The position numbers and the translations under genes are program-made. From Flavobacteriaceae bacterium (GTDB lineage Bacteria > Bacteroidota > Bacteroidia > Flavobacteriales > Flavobacteriaceae): a stretch of 64,000 bases of DNA. The notes under the pieces were generated by a model. The model had not been told where the DNA came from and ran no database searches. It worked only from the letters and a program-made list of their open reading frames with translations. Below, in pieces: positions 33,973 through 42,971 of the stretch. Location of the stretch: contig JABSPK010000007.1 of the NCBI GenBank assembly GCA_013214065.1, positions 92,759 through 156,758 on the forward strand. Reading direction: 5' to 3'. How positions within the stretch are numbered: the first letter of the stretch is position 1; each line of letters begins with the position of its first letter.

Positions 33973-35898
33973 TTAAGGTCGTTGGATCCATAACATGCCG
34001 TAAGGGGCAATGGAGATGAAACCGCTGTTCAAACGAATATGGGCACCACCGATGATTTCATAAAAGCTTTGGTCTTTCAAATACCCTAAACGCTCTAAAA
34101 ACCCGCTATCGAACACCTGTTCGGATTCATCGAAATTACAGATGATCAATAGGCTTTTTTCATTACCCTTCCGTTCAAAAACAAAGAGGTGCTCATTGCC
34201 GCAGTGGTGGATCAACGGGTTGCTGCGATCAGCCAAAACCGGGAGTCGTTTACGGAGCGCGATCAGTGATTTGATGCGGTTGTAAATAACGCTTTGCGGG
34301 TGTTGCATATCATCCAATTTCTTGACCAGGGCCCAATCTTGTTTGGGGCGGTTCACCCATCGACTGTCTTCTTTTTTGTCGGTTTCGTTCAAAAAGGTGT
34401 AGTCGTTCAAGGTGCCGATCTCATCTCCGGCATAGATCATTGGGATCCCCCCGAAAGACAAGACGATGCTGTGCAACAATATGATTTTATCAATGGCTTT
34501 TTGGACCATTTCTTGGTCATTGCCTTCCAGTCCCCGCTCGAGTCCCAACAATGAAGCTGCACTGCCTGTGATCCGACCGTCGCCGGTCTTTGGGTTGTAC
34601 ATAAAAGGAAGTCCTTTGGCCGGTGACCAATTCAGCTGTTGGCAATAATAGTCCAACAAGAATTTACGGTGGCCTTGGGGGTTCCAACCCAATTCGGTGA
34701 TAAAGCGATCATCAAGACCCAAACCGATATCGTCGTGGCAACGGATGTAGTTGACCCACGTACAGTCTTCCGGTTTGCTGGCCACATTGGTCAGGCTTTT
34801 GTGTAACAAGGCCGCTTTTTTGGTTGCGATCGAATTCCAGAGGATGGCCATAAGGGAAGCGTTGTAGGCAATCTCACATTCATTGCCCTTTCGCAGCCCT
34901 TCGCCGAAATATTTCAAGATATCGGTCGGTGAAACGATGGCCTCGGCCAATAAAATGCTTCCTGGCGCAACCACCTGAAGACACATCCTGAATAAGCTGA
35001 TCAGCGTATGGGCCTCTGGTAGGTTTTGCGAAATGGTCCCGATTTTCTTCCAAAGAAATGCCAAGGCATCGAAACGGACCACATCAACCCCTAGATTCAC
35101 AAGCTTGACCAGGTTTTCAAGCATGGCCAGAAAAACTTCCGGATTGGTATAGTTCAAATCCCATTGATAGGAATTGAAAACGGTCATCACCCAACGCTGC
35201 ATTTCAGGGATAAAGGTGAAGTTGCCCGGGGAGGTTTCCGGAAAAACCTCAGGAAGGGTCTGTTCAAAAAGGTCAGGGATATCGCGTTCGGCATAGGTGT
35301 AGTAGAACTCTTGATACTTTCGATCACCCGATTTTGCTTTTTCAGCCCACGGAAATTCATCCGAAGTGTGGTTGACTACGAAATCGAGCATTACATACAT
35401 GTTCTTTTCACGTAGGGTCGAACTGAGTTTCAGCAGGTCTTTTTTGGTGCCGAAGCGTTTATCGATCCCGACATAATCATTCACGGCATAGCCTCCGTCA
35501 TTTTCACCTTGGGGTCTTTTGGTCAAGGGCATTAAATGCAGGAAATTGACCCCTAGCGCTTCAAAATAACCCAGCTTTCCCTCTAGCGTCTTGAGGTCCT
35601 TGGCAAAACGGTCGACATAGAGCTGCATGCCCACGAGCTGCTCCGATTGGTACCAATTTCCGGAATGGAGCCGCTTGATATCTTGCGCTTTGAGTTCATC
35701 GGGGCGCGATTTATGCAGCTTGCGTAGGGTTTTCAATAGTTTTTTGAAATGTCCGGTTTCCTTGCCTTTTGGGTATAGCGTTAGGAAAAGGTCTTTGATC
35801 AGGGTCAGGTTGGTGGCCATTCGTAAATCGAAAAGCACGGCCGGATCCTTGGGCTTGGCTTTTTCTGATAGCATGCGATGCAGCGCAGCTTGGTTCAT
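33973..35898 (-). CDS. amylosucrase-type GH13 enzyme
   Basis: A 641-residue glycoside hydrolase family 13 protein of the amylosucrase subgroup. It uses sucrose to build alpha-1,4-glucan, releasing fructose (or hydrolyses sucrose). Nucleophile Asp277 (GVDVVRFDALAF), acid/base Glu319 (ILLAEAIVSP) and transition-state Asp389 (YIRCHDDIGLGLDD) are all present. The insert FLWKKIGTISQNLPEAHTLI is characteristic of amylosucrase. There is no signal peptide, so it is cytosolic. It lies 1 bp after a fructokinase gene, which fits salvage of the released fructose. A sucrose hydrolase of the same subfamily cannot be excluded. Confidence 0.88.
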   Translation of the reverse strand: MNQAALHRMLSEKAKPKDPAVLFDLRMATNLTLIKDLFLTLYPKGKETGHFKKLLKTLRKLHKSRPDELKAQDIKRLHSGNWYQSEQLVGMQLYVDRFAKDLKTLEGKLGYFEALGVNFLHLMPLTKRPQGENDGGYAVNDYVGIDKRFGTKKDLLKLSSTLREKNMYVMLDFVVNHTSDEFPWAEKAKSGDRKYQEFYYTYAERDIPDLFEQTLPEVFPETSPGNFTFIPEMQRWVMTVFNSYQWDLNYTNPEVFLAMLENLVKLVNLGVDVVRFDALAFLWKKIGTISQNLPEAHTLISLFRMCLQVVAPGSILLAEAIVSPTDILKYFGEGLRKGNECEIAYNASLMAILWNSIATKKAALLHKSLTNVASKPEDCTWVNYIRCHDDIGLGLDDRFITELGWNPQGHRKFLLDYYCQQLNWSPAKGLPFMYNPKTGDGRITGSAASLLGLERGLEGNDQEMVQKAIDKIILLHSIVLSFGGIPMIYAGDEIGTLNDYTFLNETDKKEDSRWVNRPKQDWALVKKLDDMQHPQSVIYNRIKSLIALRKRLPVLADRSNPLIHHCGNEHLFVFERKGNEKSLLIICNFDESEQVFDSGFLERLGYLKDQSFYEIIGGAHIRLNSGFISIAPYGMLWIQRP

Positions 35899-35899
35899 T

Positions 35900-36844
35900 T
35901 TACGACTGGAGTTGGTTGAGGGTGGGGAGGGCGTTGATCGCCCCGAACTGTGTGGTCGTCAAGGCACCGGCCCGATTGGCGACTTTAACCATTTCGAGCA
36001 AGCTATCCGTGTCTTCGAAAATCGAAGGGATGTTGTGCAATTGCGCGATTTGGAACAAGAGGCATCCTATGAAGGCGTCTCCGGCACCCGTGGTATCAAC
36101 GGCAGAAACCTTGATACTGGGCACGGTATGCTGCATCTTCGGGGTACTCACGAACGTTCCATCTTTGCCCAGGGTTATCGTAATGATCTGTGCCCCGACT
36201 TCGTGAAGGTAAGTGCAGGCCTCTTTAACCGTTGTTTTACCCGATAGGAGTTGCGCCTCTTCGAGACTGAACTTGCACAAATGCGATTTTTCTACATAGG
36301 GCAGGCACTTTTTGATGAAGGTCGCCTGGTCATCTTGCCAAAGGTCACTTCGGTAATTCGGGTCGAAACTGATAAACGCCTCTTCGGTCAGGGCATCGAA
36401 AAGATAGTGCCCATAGGCCTCTTCCAATTTGCCGCCCAACATGGCCGTTGCCGCACCGAAATGGATGATGTTGTTTTTGAATTCTTTCTTGATGGCCTTA
36501 TCGTATTTCAGCTCCTTATCGGCCCCACGATCGAAAACGAAATCGCGTTCGCCATCTTCCGCAATGGAGACAAAGGCCAAAGTCGTGAAGGTCTTGGAGC
36601 GTTGGGCCAATGAGATATCGACCCGCTCGTTCCTCAAAACGTTTAAAAGAAATGTACCGAAAGGGTCTTTGCCTACAGCTCCGATAAAGGAACTTTTGCC
36701 ACCCAGTTTGGCAACGGCACAGGCCACATTGGCCGGGGCACCACCGGCTTTTTTCGTAAAGTCATTGGCTTTCGACAATTCACTGCCTTGGTGTTCGGCA
36801 ACGAAATCGATCAAGAGTTCCCCTATGCAAAATACTTTGGTCAT
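35900..36844 (-). CDS. fructokinase (PfkB family)
   Basis: A 314-residue PfkB kinase. N-terminal CIGELLIDFVAE and GGAPANVACAVAKLGG, and C-terminal anion-hole motif VDTTGAGDAFIGCLLF with the catalytic Asp. These forms are typical of fructokinases, which make fructose-6-phosphate. It is co-transcribed with the amylosucrase gene 1 bp downstream. The pair splits sucrose into glucan and fructose-6-phosphate. Confidence 0.9.
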   Translation of the reverse strand: MTKVFCIGELLIDFVAEHQGSELSKANDFTKKAGGAPANVACAVAKLGGKSSFIGAVGKDPFGTFLLNVLRNERVDISLAQRSKTFTTLAFVSIAEDGERDFVFDRGADKELKYDKAIKKEFKNNIIHFGAATAMLGGKLEEAYGHYLFDALTEEAFISFDPNYRSDLWQDDQATFIKKCLPYVEKSHLCKFSLEEAQLLSGKTTVKEACTYLHEVGAQIITITLGKDGTFVSTPKMQHTVPSIKVSAVDTTGAGDAFIGCLLFQIAQLHNIPSIFEDTDSLLEMVKVANRAGALTTTQFGAINALPTLNQLQS

Positions 36845-36982
36845 GCGTTTGCATCATGCTTGGCTGCACAAGGTATAGAATTCGTATCGCCTTCCAAAAA
36901 TTTTTGGGACATCGGCACAAACTTTACGCTAAGTTTTCATCCATTGCCGGGAATTCGACTAATATTGTCCCAAAATCGGAGT

Positions 36983-37717
36983 ATGCGTACGTTGGTCATC
37001 GGTGATGTTCATGCCGGACTCAAAGCCCTGCAACAAGTACTTGAAAGGGCCAAGGTCAGCCCTGAAGATCATATTGTTTTTTTAGGGGATTATGTCGATT
37101 CTTGGAGCGATGCCTTTGAAACGATCGCTTTTTTGATCGACCTTGCCGACACCCATAACTGCACCTTTATTCGGGGCAACCATGACGAATTGTGCCGTGA
37201 ATGGATGCTTACCGGGAACGAAAACCCCCAGTGGTTGGCGCATGGGGGCATCGCTACCCGCGATTCTTACCTTAAGGCAGGGAAATCGAAATGGGAGGCC
37301 CATCTTGATTTTTTTGCCAAACTCGAGAACACCTACTTGGATGATTTCAATCGACTTTTCTTGCATGCCGGGTTTACCAATTTGAAGGGGATCGAGTTTG
37401 AATACTTCGATCAGCTATTTTATTGGGACCGTACCCTTTGGGAGCTCGCCAAGGCCATGCCGGAAGGAATGTTGCAAAGCGACCCCAAGTATCCGAATCG
37501 GTTGCGCCATTATAAGGAGATATTCATTGGGCATACCCCGCTATCAAAAACGGGGGTCGTACCACCAAGCTGTCAAGCCAACGTTTGGAACCTCGATACC
37601 GGTGCCGCCTTCAAAGGGCCGTTGACCCTAATGGATGTCGACACCAAAGCCTATTGGCAAAGCGATCCGGTCATATCGTTCTACCCAGGGGAAATGGGCA
37701 GGAACCAGTCCCTCTAG
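36983..37717 (+). CDS. PPP-family serine/threonine protein phosphatase (metallophosphoesterase)
   Basis: A 244-residue calcineurin-fold enzyme. Signature GDVHAG (Asp8, His10), GDYVDSW (Asp36) and GNHDE (Asn66, His67), then HGGI and GHTPL for the later metal ligands. This is the layout of small bacterial PPP phosphatases that hydrolyse phosphoproteins or dinucleoside polyphosphates. ATG at 36983 begins just before the first motif; a longer in-frame region upstream lies inside the fructokinase promoter and is not conserved in character. Confidence 0.88.
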   Translation: MRTLVIGDVHAGLKALQQVLERAKVSPEDHIVFLGDYVDSWSDAFETIAFLIDLADTHNCTFIRGNHDELCREWMLTGNENPQWLAHGGIATRDSYLKAGKSKWEAHLDFFAKLENTYLDDFNRLFLHAGFTNLKGIEFEYFDQLFYWDRTLWELAKAMPEGMLQSDPKYPNRLRHYKEIFIGHTPLSKTGVVPPSCQANVWNLDTGAAFKGPLTLMDVDTKAYWQSDPVISFYPGEMGRNQSL

Positions 37718-37725
37718 GTGAAACC

Positions 37726-38274
37726 TTAGAATTTACCTGCCTTATGTTCATCTTGCCATTTGACCAGTTGTTTCCATCTGCCTTCATAGGCCATTTTAGC
37801 CTGCATGGGCCAAGATGCAGGATCGTGGATCCGGTAGCGATCGCCACCTGAATCCAAGACTTCTTGGCATGTTGAAGCGGCGGTTTCAGATAAGGCTTTC
37901 CAAGTATCGATACCGGCGTTGTGGAATAGGCCTTCTATTTTCGGACCGATTCCTTCGACGATTTTCAGGTCGTCTTGCTTGATCCGTTTATCGAAGGCCG
38001 CCTTTGCAGCGTCGGCATCGAATGCCATAGTCGTCGGTACCGCGGCCAATGGCGAAATGCTGAGGTCTTCTTGAGGGCTTGGCGGTGCTATCAACCGTTC
38101 TTCGCAAGCCTTCAGATCGGCCTCTAACCGATTGATTTTTGCTTGTAAGGCATCGGTTGCTGACGGATCTACTTTGGGTTTTGCGGTTGATTTTCCCCAA
38201 AAGTATCCGAGCAAGGCACAGAGAAGCCCAACTAAAATCGGTATGAGCCAACACCAAATCGAATCTAATTCCAT
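37726..38274 (-). CDS. membrane-anchored helix-hairpin-helix protein
   Basis: A 182-residue protein. One N-terminal membrane helix (CWLIPILVGLLCALLGYFWG), a short coiled coil (ALQAKINRLEADLKACEERL) and a C-terminal helix-hairpin-helix domain (DDLKIVEGIGPKIEGLFHNAGI, WKALSETAAS), a DNA-binding type fold also found in L21/flap-endonuclease-like proteins. It starts 18 bp after the OmpA-family gene on the same strand; both have N-terminal anchors and may work together. Function unknown. Confidence 0.78.
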   Translation of the reverse strand: MELDSIWCWLIPILVGLLCALLGYFWGKSTAKPKVDPSATDALQAKINRLEADLKACEERLIAPPSPQEDLSISPLAAVPTTMAFDADAAKAAFDKRIKQDDLKIVEGIGPKIEGLFHNAGIDTWKALSETAASTCQEVLDSGGDRYRIHDPASWPMQAKMAYEGRWKQLVKWQDEHKAGKF

Positions 38275-38292
38275 AATTGTTTTTTTAGTGGG

Positions 38293-39203
38293 TTATTGTT
38301 TTAACGTGACTACGGTTCTGCGGTTCAAGGCTTTTCCTTCTTCGGTCGCATTTGAAGCGATTGGTTTGTCCGGGCCGTCAGATGCGGTAAGGATCTTATC
38401 GGAAGCGATGCCGTTACCGACCAAGTAGGTCTTTGCGAATTCGGCCCGTTGGAGGCCAAGTGCCACATTGGCCGTTCGTTCGCCAGTATTATCCGTATGA
38501 CCTGTAATCGTACATTGTGATCCGGGCACCTGGTCCAAAAAGGTCGCGATATCGATGACTTTTCGTCGTTGTTTCGAATCGAGCGAAATCGAAGCCTGTC
38601 CGGTTTCGAAATACAACACCAAGGGATTTTCGGTAATCGAATCGAAAAGCGATTGAAGCTTTTCATGATCAGCGTCATCCATTTTGGTTATCGCAAAGGA
38701 AATCGGTCCGTAGAGTATGCTATCGGCAGCGACCATCCCTTCTTTCAATTTGCTCGATAAGGCCGTTCTGGTCGATGGGATCCCCAAAGCCACAAATCGT
38801 TTTTACCCGCGTTGGCCCTCGCGAAACCCAAATCGGGGAAGGCTGTCTGATTCACTTCGTCGGAACGGTAATGTCCGGTGATGGAAACCATGCGGTCACC
38901 ATAGGTCGAAAAATGGGCTTTCAGGCTTTCGATACCCGAAACCACCTGTGTTGACAGCGAATCTTTAATCGTTGCCGAAGACAGGTTAAAATTGAAATTG
39001 TCATTGACCTCAAAGGCAAAGCCGCCGTCCTTTAGCACAAAGGGGAAACGGGTCGCCTCAGGGGTCTCGGATAATTCAGCTTTTTCAACCGGGGTATCGA
39101 CAACAGCGGCAAAGCGACAAGTAGCGCAAAGCGAGAAATAGGCCCATACACCCAATATGATCACAGCCAAAATACCCAAGGGATACCCGAGGGTTTTCGT
39201 CAT
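38293..39203 (-). pseudogene. OmpA-family protein, split by a -1 frameshift near 38793
   Basis: Two overlapping frames together encode one OmpA-type protein. The 5' part (39203 to about 38793) has a membrane helix (GILAVIILGVWAYFSL) and one OmpA-like domain ending ...DLGFARANAGKNDL. The 3' part continues from VALGIPSTRTALSS and has a second OmpA-like domain (TITGHTDNTGERTANVALGLQ, GKALNRRTVV). Joining KNDL to VALGIPS restores a continuous family-like sequence and needs one extra G at about 38793. Either the gene is broken or the base is a sequencing error. Confidence 0.82.
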
Positions 39204-39518
39204 GTCAATGGTTTTAGTGTTGGAACTACAAAGTATTAAAAAATCGGAACAATCGAAAAAACACGGCTATGAAGCTTGTTCATTTACAAGGGATTACCGC
39301 CCTTGGGTTTCGAATTACACGAAAAAACCGCCAACCGAAAACCATGCAGAATCTACCACCCATACAATAATTCGGACCACTCATACCATTGCCCTTTCAA
39401 ATTGAAGTCAAAATGGGCAACTTTGGGTAAGTTAAGTAACCGCCCTATTTCTCCCGACGAAGTTCCGGCATTGGGATAGGGTGATCAAATATTAAGTTTG
39501 AGTTAGTTAAGTTGGTTT
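39204..39518. other. intergenic region without a convincing gene
   Basis: This 315-bp gap lies between the start of the OmpA-family gene and the terminator of the aldehyde dehydrogenase gene. It holds only short open frames that look unlike coding sequence. It contains GGGTAAGTTAAGTAACC (39425-39441), similar to a stretch at 3393-3409 upstream of acpP. No tRNA or known RNA fold was recognised. Confidence 0.5.
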
Positions 39519-39556
39519 AAAAAACCGTTGTTCGTGGTAGGGCAGCGGTTTTTTTT
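39519..39556 (-). terminator. intrinsic terminator of the aldehyde dehydrogenase gene
   Basis: A 9-bp perfect stem (AAAAAACCG at 39519-39527, CGGTTTTTT at 39546-39554) overlaps the stop codon of the dehydrogenase gene (39555-39557). Because both arms carry A/T tracts it could act on either strand. Confidence 0.75.
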
Positions 39557-41108
39557 ATAGGTCGAACTTAATGCCTTGGGCCAATGGCAACTCGGTGGTG
39601 TAGTTGATCGTATTGGTCTGTCGACGCATATAGATCTTCCAGGCATCCGAGCCACTTTCACGACCTCCGCCGGTTTCCTTCTCCCCTCCGAAGGCTCCCC
39701 CGATTTCAGCACCTGAGGTGCCGATGTTGACATTTGCGATACCACAATCACTACCGGCCGCCGACAAGAACTGCTCGGCCTCCCGAAGATTGGTGGTCAT
39801 CATCGCTGAAGAAAGCCCCTGCACCACATCATTCTGCTGTGCAATGGCGTTTTCGACATTTCCGCTGTACTTCAAAAGGTATAAGATAGGAGCGAAGGTC
39901 TCCTCTTGCACGATGGCATACGCGTTATCCGCTTCGACAATCGCGGGTTTTACATAACACCCACTTTCGTAACCTGAACCACTGAGTTCACCACCTTCAA
40001 CCAATACCGTACCTCCTTCTTGCTTTGCTTTTTCAAGGGCCGCTTTGTACATGGCGACCGCATCGGTATCGATCAAAGGCCCGACATGGTTGTTTTCGTC
40101 TAGTGGGTTTCCGATTCGAAGTTGCCCATAGGCGTCGACCAAAGCGTTTTTCACTTGGTCGTACATTGATTCGTGTATGATGAGCCTACGGGTTGAGGTA
40201 CAACGTTGGCCTGCGGTACCGACCGCTCCGAATACCGCTCCGATCACCGTCATCTTAATGTCGGCATCTGGGGTAACGATGATCGCATTGTTGCCCCCGA
40301 GTTCAAGAAGCGATTTGCCCAATCGGGCTGCGACCGCTTGGGCCACGATTTTTCCCATGCGAATGGAACCTGTGGCCGAAACCAGAGGCACCCGTTTGTC
40401 GGCGGTCATCATTTCACCGACTTTATAGTCTCCATTGATCAAACAAGAAATGCCTTCAGGCAAGTCATTTTCTTTCAAAACCTGAGCGATGATATGCTGA
40501 CAGGCCACACCGCACAAAGGGGTTTTTTCAGAGGGCTTCCAAACACAAACGTCACCGCAGATCCATGCCAAGGCGGTATTCCATGCCCAAACGGCCACAG
40601 GAAAGTTGAAGGCCGATATGATGCCGACGATCCCGAGCGGATGGTATTGCTCGTACATACGGTGCCCCGGTCTTTCGGAATGCATGGTCAACCCATGCAG
40701 TTGTCTCGAAAGTCCGACCGCGAAATCGCAGATATCGATCATTTCCTGTACTTCACCAAGACCTTCTTGATATGATTTTCCCATTTCATAGGAAACCAAT
40801 TTTCCTAAAGGGGCTTTAAGTTCCCTAAGTTTTTCCCCAAATTGCCTTACCATCTCACCGCGTTGTGGGGCCGGCACTTTACGCCATGCTACAAAAGCCT
40901 CGGTGGCTTTTCCCATAACCTTTTCATAGTCTTCCGCCGTGGTGCACTCGACTTTCGCGATCAACTTACCGTCGACCGGTGAAAACGAACTGATGGTTTC
41001 ACCTGAAGCGAACCATTCGGAACCTGTTGATGTGCCTTTGTTTACAGCTGCGATTCCTAATTGTTCGAGGGCGGTGTCAAGCCCAAAATCCTTGGCGATT
41101 TGTGACAT
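39555..41108 (-). CDS. aldehyde dehydrogenase, ALDH7 type (aminoadipate-semialdehyde dehydrogenase-like)
   Basis: A 517-residue NAD(P)-dependent aldehyde dehydrogenase. Catalytic Cys in GTAGQRCTSTRRL, general base Glu in LLELGGNNAI, and cofactor motif SATGSIRMGK. Features such as AFNFPVAVWAWNTALAWICGD and IGGAFGGEKETGGGRESGSDAWK are typical of the ALDH7A1/AmaB group, which oxidises L-aminoadipate semialdehyde in lysine degradation. Its neighbour 3-hydroxyanthranilate dioxygenase raises the alternative of a muconate-semialdehyde role, but the sequence favours the ALDH7 assignment. The start is at 41108. Confidence 0.9.
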   Translation of the reverse strand: MSQIAKDFGLDTALEQLGIAAVNKGTSTGSEWFASGETISSFSPVDGKLIAKVECTTAEDYEKVMGKATEAFVAWRKVPAPQRGEMVRQFGEKLRELKAPLGKLVSYEMGKSYQEGLGEVQEMIDICDFAVGLSRQLHGLTMHSERPGHRMYEQYHPLGIVGIISAFNFPVAVWAWNTALAWICGDVCVWKPSEKTPLCGVACQHIIAQVLKENDLPEGISCLINGDYKVGEMMTADKRVPLVSATGSIRMGKIVAQAVAARLGKSLLELGGNNAIIVTPDADIKMTVIGAVFGAVGTAGQRCTSTRRLIIHESMYDQVKNALVDAYGQLRIGNPLDENNHVGPLIDTDAVAMYKAALEKAKQEGGTVLVEGGELSGSGYESGCYVKPAIVEADNAYAIVQEETFAPILYLLKYSGNVENAIAQQNDVVQGLSSAMMTTNLREAEQFLSAAGSDCGIANVNIGTSGAEIGGAFGGEKETGGGRESGSDAWKIYMRRQTNTINYTTELPLAQGIKFDL

Positions 41109-41182
41109 TTTATAACTTTTTTGCGTGAGATTGTTAGATTTTTGACAAAACTACGAAGATTCGGACGTTCTTTTCCTAGGAG

Positions 41183-41557
41183 TCAGGATGAAAAATGGTC
41201 GATAAGGATCAAGAGGATCCCGATCAAGGCCGGAAGCCCCTGTACATAGAAAATCCTTCGCGAAACAGATACGGCTCCATACAGTCCGGCCACCAAGACA
41301 CAGCCAAGGAAAAACAGACTGACGTACATAGCCCATTGGGCATCACTGATGAGCAGACCCCAAATCAAGCCCGCAGCCAAAAAACCATTGTAAAGGCCCT
41401 GGTTGGCAGCCATGTTCTTCGTGGGTTCGAATAGGTCTGACGGAAAGTTCTTGAAGACCTTCGGACCCCGCGTCGTCCAGGCGAACATTTCGAGCCATAA
41501 AAAATAAAGGTGGAGCAAGGCCACAAGGGCTATCACTGATTTCGCAAGGTATATCAT
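41183..41557 (-). CDS. DUF1304 family membrane protein
   Basis: A 124-residue protein with four membrane helices. Family features LHLYFLWLEMFAWTTRGPKVF, ANQGLYNGFLAAGLIWGL and GLYGAVSVSRRIFYVQGLPALIG are clear. It lies 4 bp after the 3-hydroxyanthranilate dioxygenase gene and 75 bp before the dehydrogenase gene, in one minus-strand unit. Function unknown. Confidence 0.88.
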   Translation of the reverse strand: MIYLAKSVIALVALLHLYFLWLEMFAWTTRGPKVFKNFPSDLFEPTKNMAANQGLYNGFLAAGLIWGLLISDAQWAMYVSLFFLGCVLVAGLYGAVSVSRRIFYVQGLPALIGILLILIDHFSS

Positions 41558-41561
41558 GGGT

Positions 41562-42101
41562 CTATGGTTTGGTTACAAAGCGTTCGTCTACCGGCATGAC
41601 GGTACCGCAATTCGAACAGGTTCGAAGTGATTTCGAGCCATAGAAATGGTTGAAATGCTTCAAAAAGTCCTTTTCAATGTCATGCAGCGTAAAATACGCT
41701 TCGTATAGTTTGTTGTTGCAGTTGTCGCAGAACCACATCAGGCCGTCATCGACTTTCATATGGTCTCGTTTTCGTTCAATGACCAAGCCGATAGACCCTT
41801 CGTGCCGTACCGGCGAGTGAGGGACTTTCGCAGGATGCAAGTACATGTCGCCAGGTCCTAGTTGCAGGGTTTTTTTTTGGCCATCTTCTTGAATGTGGAC
41901 TTCGATCTGTCCTTCAAGTTGGTAAAACAGTTCTTCGGTTTCGTTGTAATGGTAATCCTTTCTGGCGTTCGGGCCTGCTACCACCATGACGATATAATCC
42001 CCGGCATCTTTGTAAAGGTTTTTATTGCCCACTGGGGGTTTGAGGGTATCCCGGTTATCTTCGATCCATTGGTTGAGATTGAAGGGAGGAGCTACTGCCA
42101 T
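41562..42101 (-). CDS. nbaC: 3-hydroxyanthranilate 3,4-dioxygenase
   Basis: A 179-residue cupin dioxygenase of the kynurenine pathway, opening the ring of 3-hydroxyanthranilate to aminocarboxymuconate semialdehyde. Iron ligands are His and Glu in DYHYNETEELFYQLEG and His in YLHPAKVPHSPVR. The bacterial C-terminal rubredoxin-like metal site is present (CDNCNNKLYEAYF and CSNCGTVMP). Full length. It leads a unit with DUF1304 and the dehydrogenase. Confidence 0.95.
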   Translation of the reverse strand: MAVAPPFNLNQWIEDNRDTLKPPVGNKNLYKDAGDYIVMVVAGPNARKDYHYNETEELFYQLEGQIEVHIQEDGQKKTLQLGPGDMYLHPAKVPHSPVRHEGSIGLVIERKRDHMKVDDGLMWFCDNCNNKLYEAYFTLHDIEKDFLKHFNHFYGSKSLRTCSNCGTVMPVDERFVTKP

Positions 42102-42141
42102 TGCTTTTTATGGGTAAGTTACGAAACCTTCGCCACATCCC

Positions 42142-42175
42142 TAAAAAAGAAAAGGCCCGCATTTTTGCGGACCTT
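42142..42175 (-). terminator. intrinsic terminator of the CAP-domain gene
   Basis: Arms AAGGCCCGC (42152-42160) and GCGGACCTT (42167-42175) pair with one mismatch around a 6-nt loop. On the minus strand the stem is followed by CTTTTCTTTTTT. Confidence 0.75.
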
Positions 42176-42212
42176 AACCAAACCATTGAAACACTTAATA
42201 TAAAATCCGAAT

Positions 42213-42704
42213 CTATTTTTTAAAGAAAATCTGGGTAAAATACAGATCACCGTTGGTATCGGCCTTGATGCTGATCGTGGTGTTCGTATAATCACCTTCT
42301 ATGGTATTTTTATGTGCGCTGCTGTTCAACCAACCTTGTAGGGCGGCATTGGCATTCGCATAGCTTTTGGCCACGTTCTCCGCTACGGATAACGCATTGG
42401 TCGCAGCGGCCACTTTTGAGGCCCGCTCACTGAAGTTGTCATGGCTGATCTCACCCATGCCGATCATATAGTCGGTATGTTCTATGGCATAGGTATAGGC
42501 GTCTGCACTAAATGAAAGGCTTTTCAAGCCGATATTTTGTCTATGGTCATTGATCAAGTCATGGAGCTCAGACTCAATGGCCGAAATCTGTGCAGGAGTC
42601 GCTTCTTCGACCGTATTTTCGGTCTCGATCTCTTCGATGCTCGATTTGCTGCAAGAGGTGAAGGCAGCTAGGCACAATATTAATGATACAATTTTAATTC
42701 TCAT
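42213..42704 (-). CDS. CAP-domain lipoprotein
   Basis: A 163-residue protein with a lipoprotein signal (LILCLAAFTSCSKSS, Cys18). The mature part is a CAP/SCP (PR-1-like) domain: LHDLINDHRQNIGLKSL, YAIEHTDYMIGMGEISHDNF, AENVAKSYANANAALQGWLNSSAHK. It is expected in the cell envelope. Function is unknown; CAP proteins bind lipids, sterols or glycans in other organisms. It is monocistronic, ended by the hairpin at 42142. Confidence 0.88.
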   Translation of the reverse strand: MRIKIVSLILCLAAFTSCSKSSIEEIETENTVEEATPAQISAIESELHDLINDHRQNIGLKSLSFSADAYTYAIEHTDYMIGMGEISHDNFSERASKVAAATNALSVAENVAKSYANANAALQGWLNSSAHKNTIEGDYTNTTISIKADTNGDLYFTQIFFKK

Positions 42705-42971
42705 GGTTGTTGATTACACGTGGTTCATAAATCTTTCCGGAGGCTAAACTAGAGGATGTGCATCGCGGAACCACTAAAATGTCCATCACCGTCTGATTTT
42801 TTCGTTCAAACGCGCAATGCCAGTAAAATCAATGGTTTTGGGAGGCTGGACGATTTTTTTAACGGAAAAAACGTGCCGTTGAAAGATGAAATCCCCCTTG
42901 GTCGAACGAAAATTGCAGTTCGTCGTCACTGCTTGGTTAAGCTATGGGGATGAACGGTTGGGTTTCGGGGT

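Noticed and set aside
36788..36982. N-terminal extension of the phosphatase gene
   Set aside because: The extra residues are antisense to the fructokinase start and precede the family start; ATG at 36983 sits correctly before the GDVHAG motif.
39157..39405. 82-residue open frame across the OmpA gene start
   Set aside because: It overlaps the conserved start of the OmpA-family gene in antisense and lacks any feature.
41413..41432. GGTTCGAAT-like stretch suggesting a tRNA T-arm
   Set aside because: It lies inside the DUF1304 gene and no acceptor stem or anticodon arm can be built around it; no tRNA was found in the window.
42756..42953. 65-residue open frame between the CAP and cvpA genes
   Set aside because: Composition is not coding-like, no motif, no neighbour coupling.
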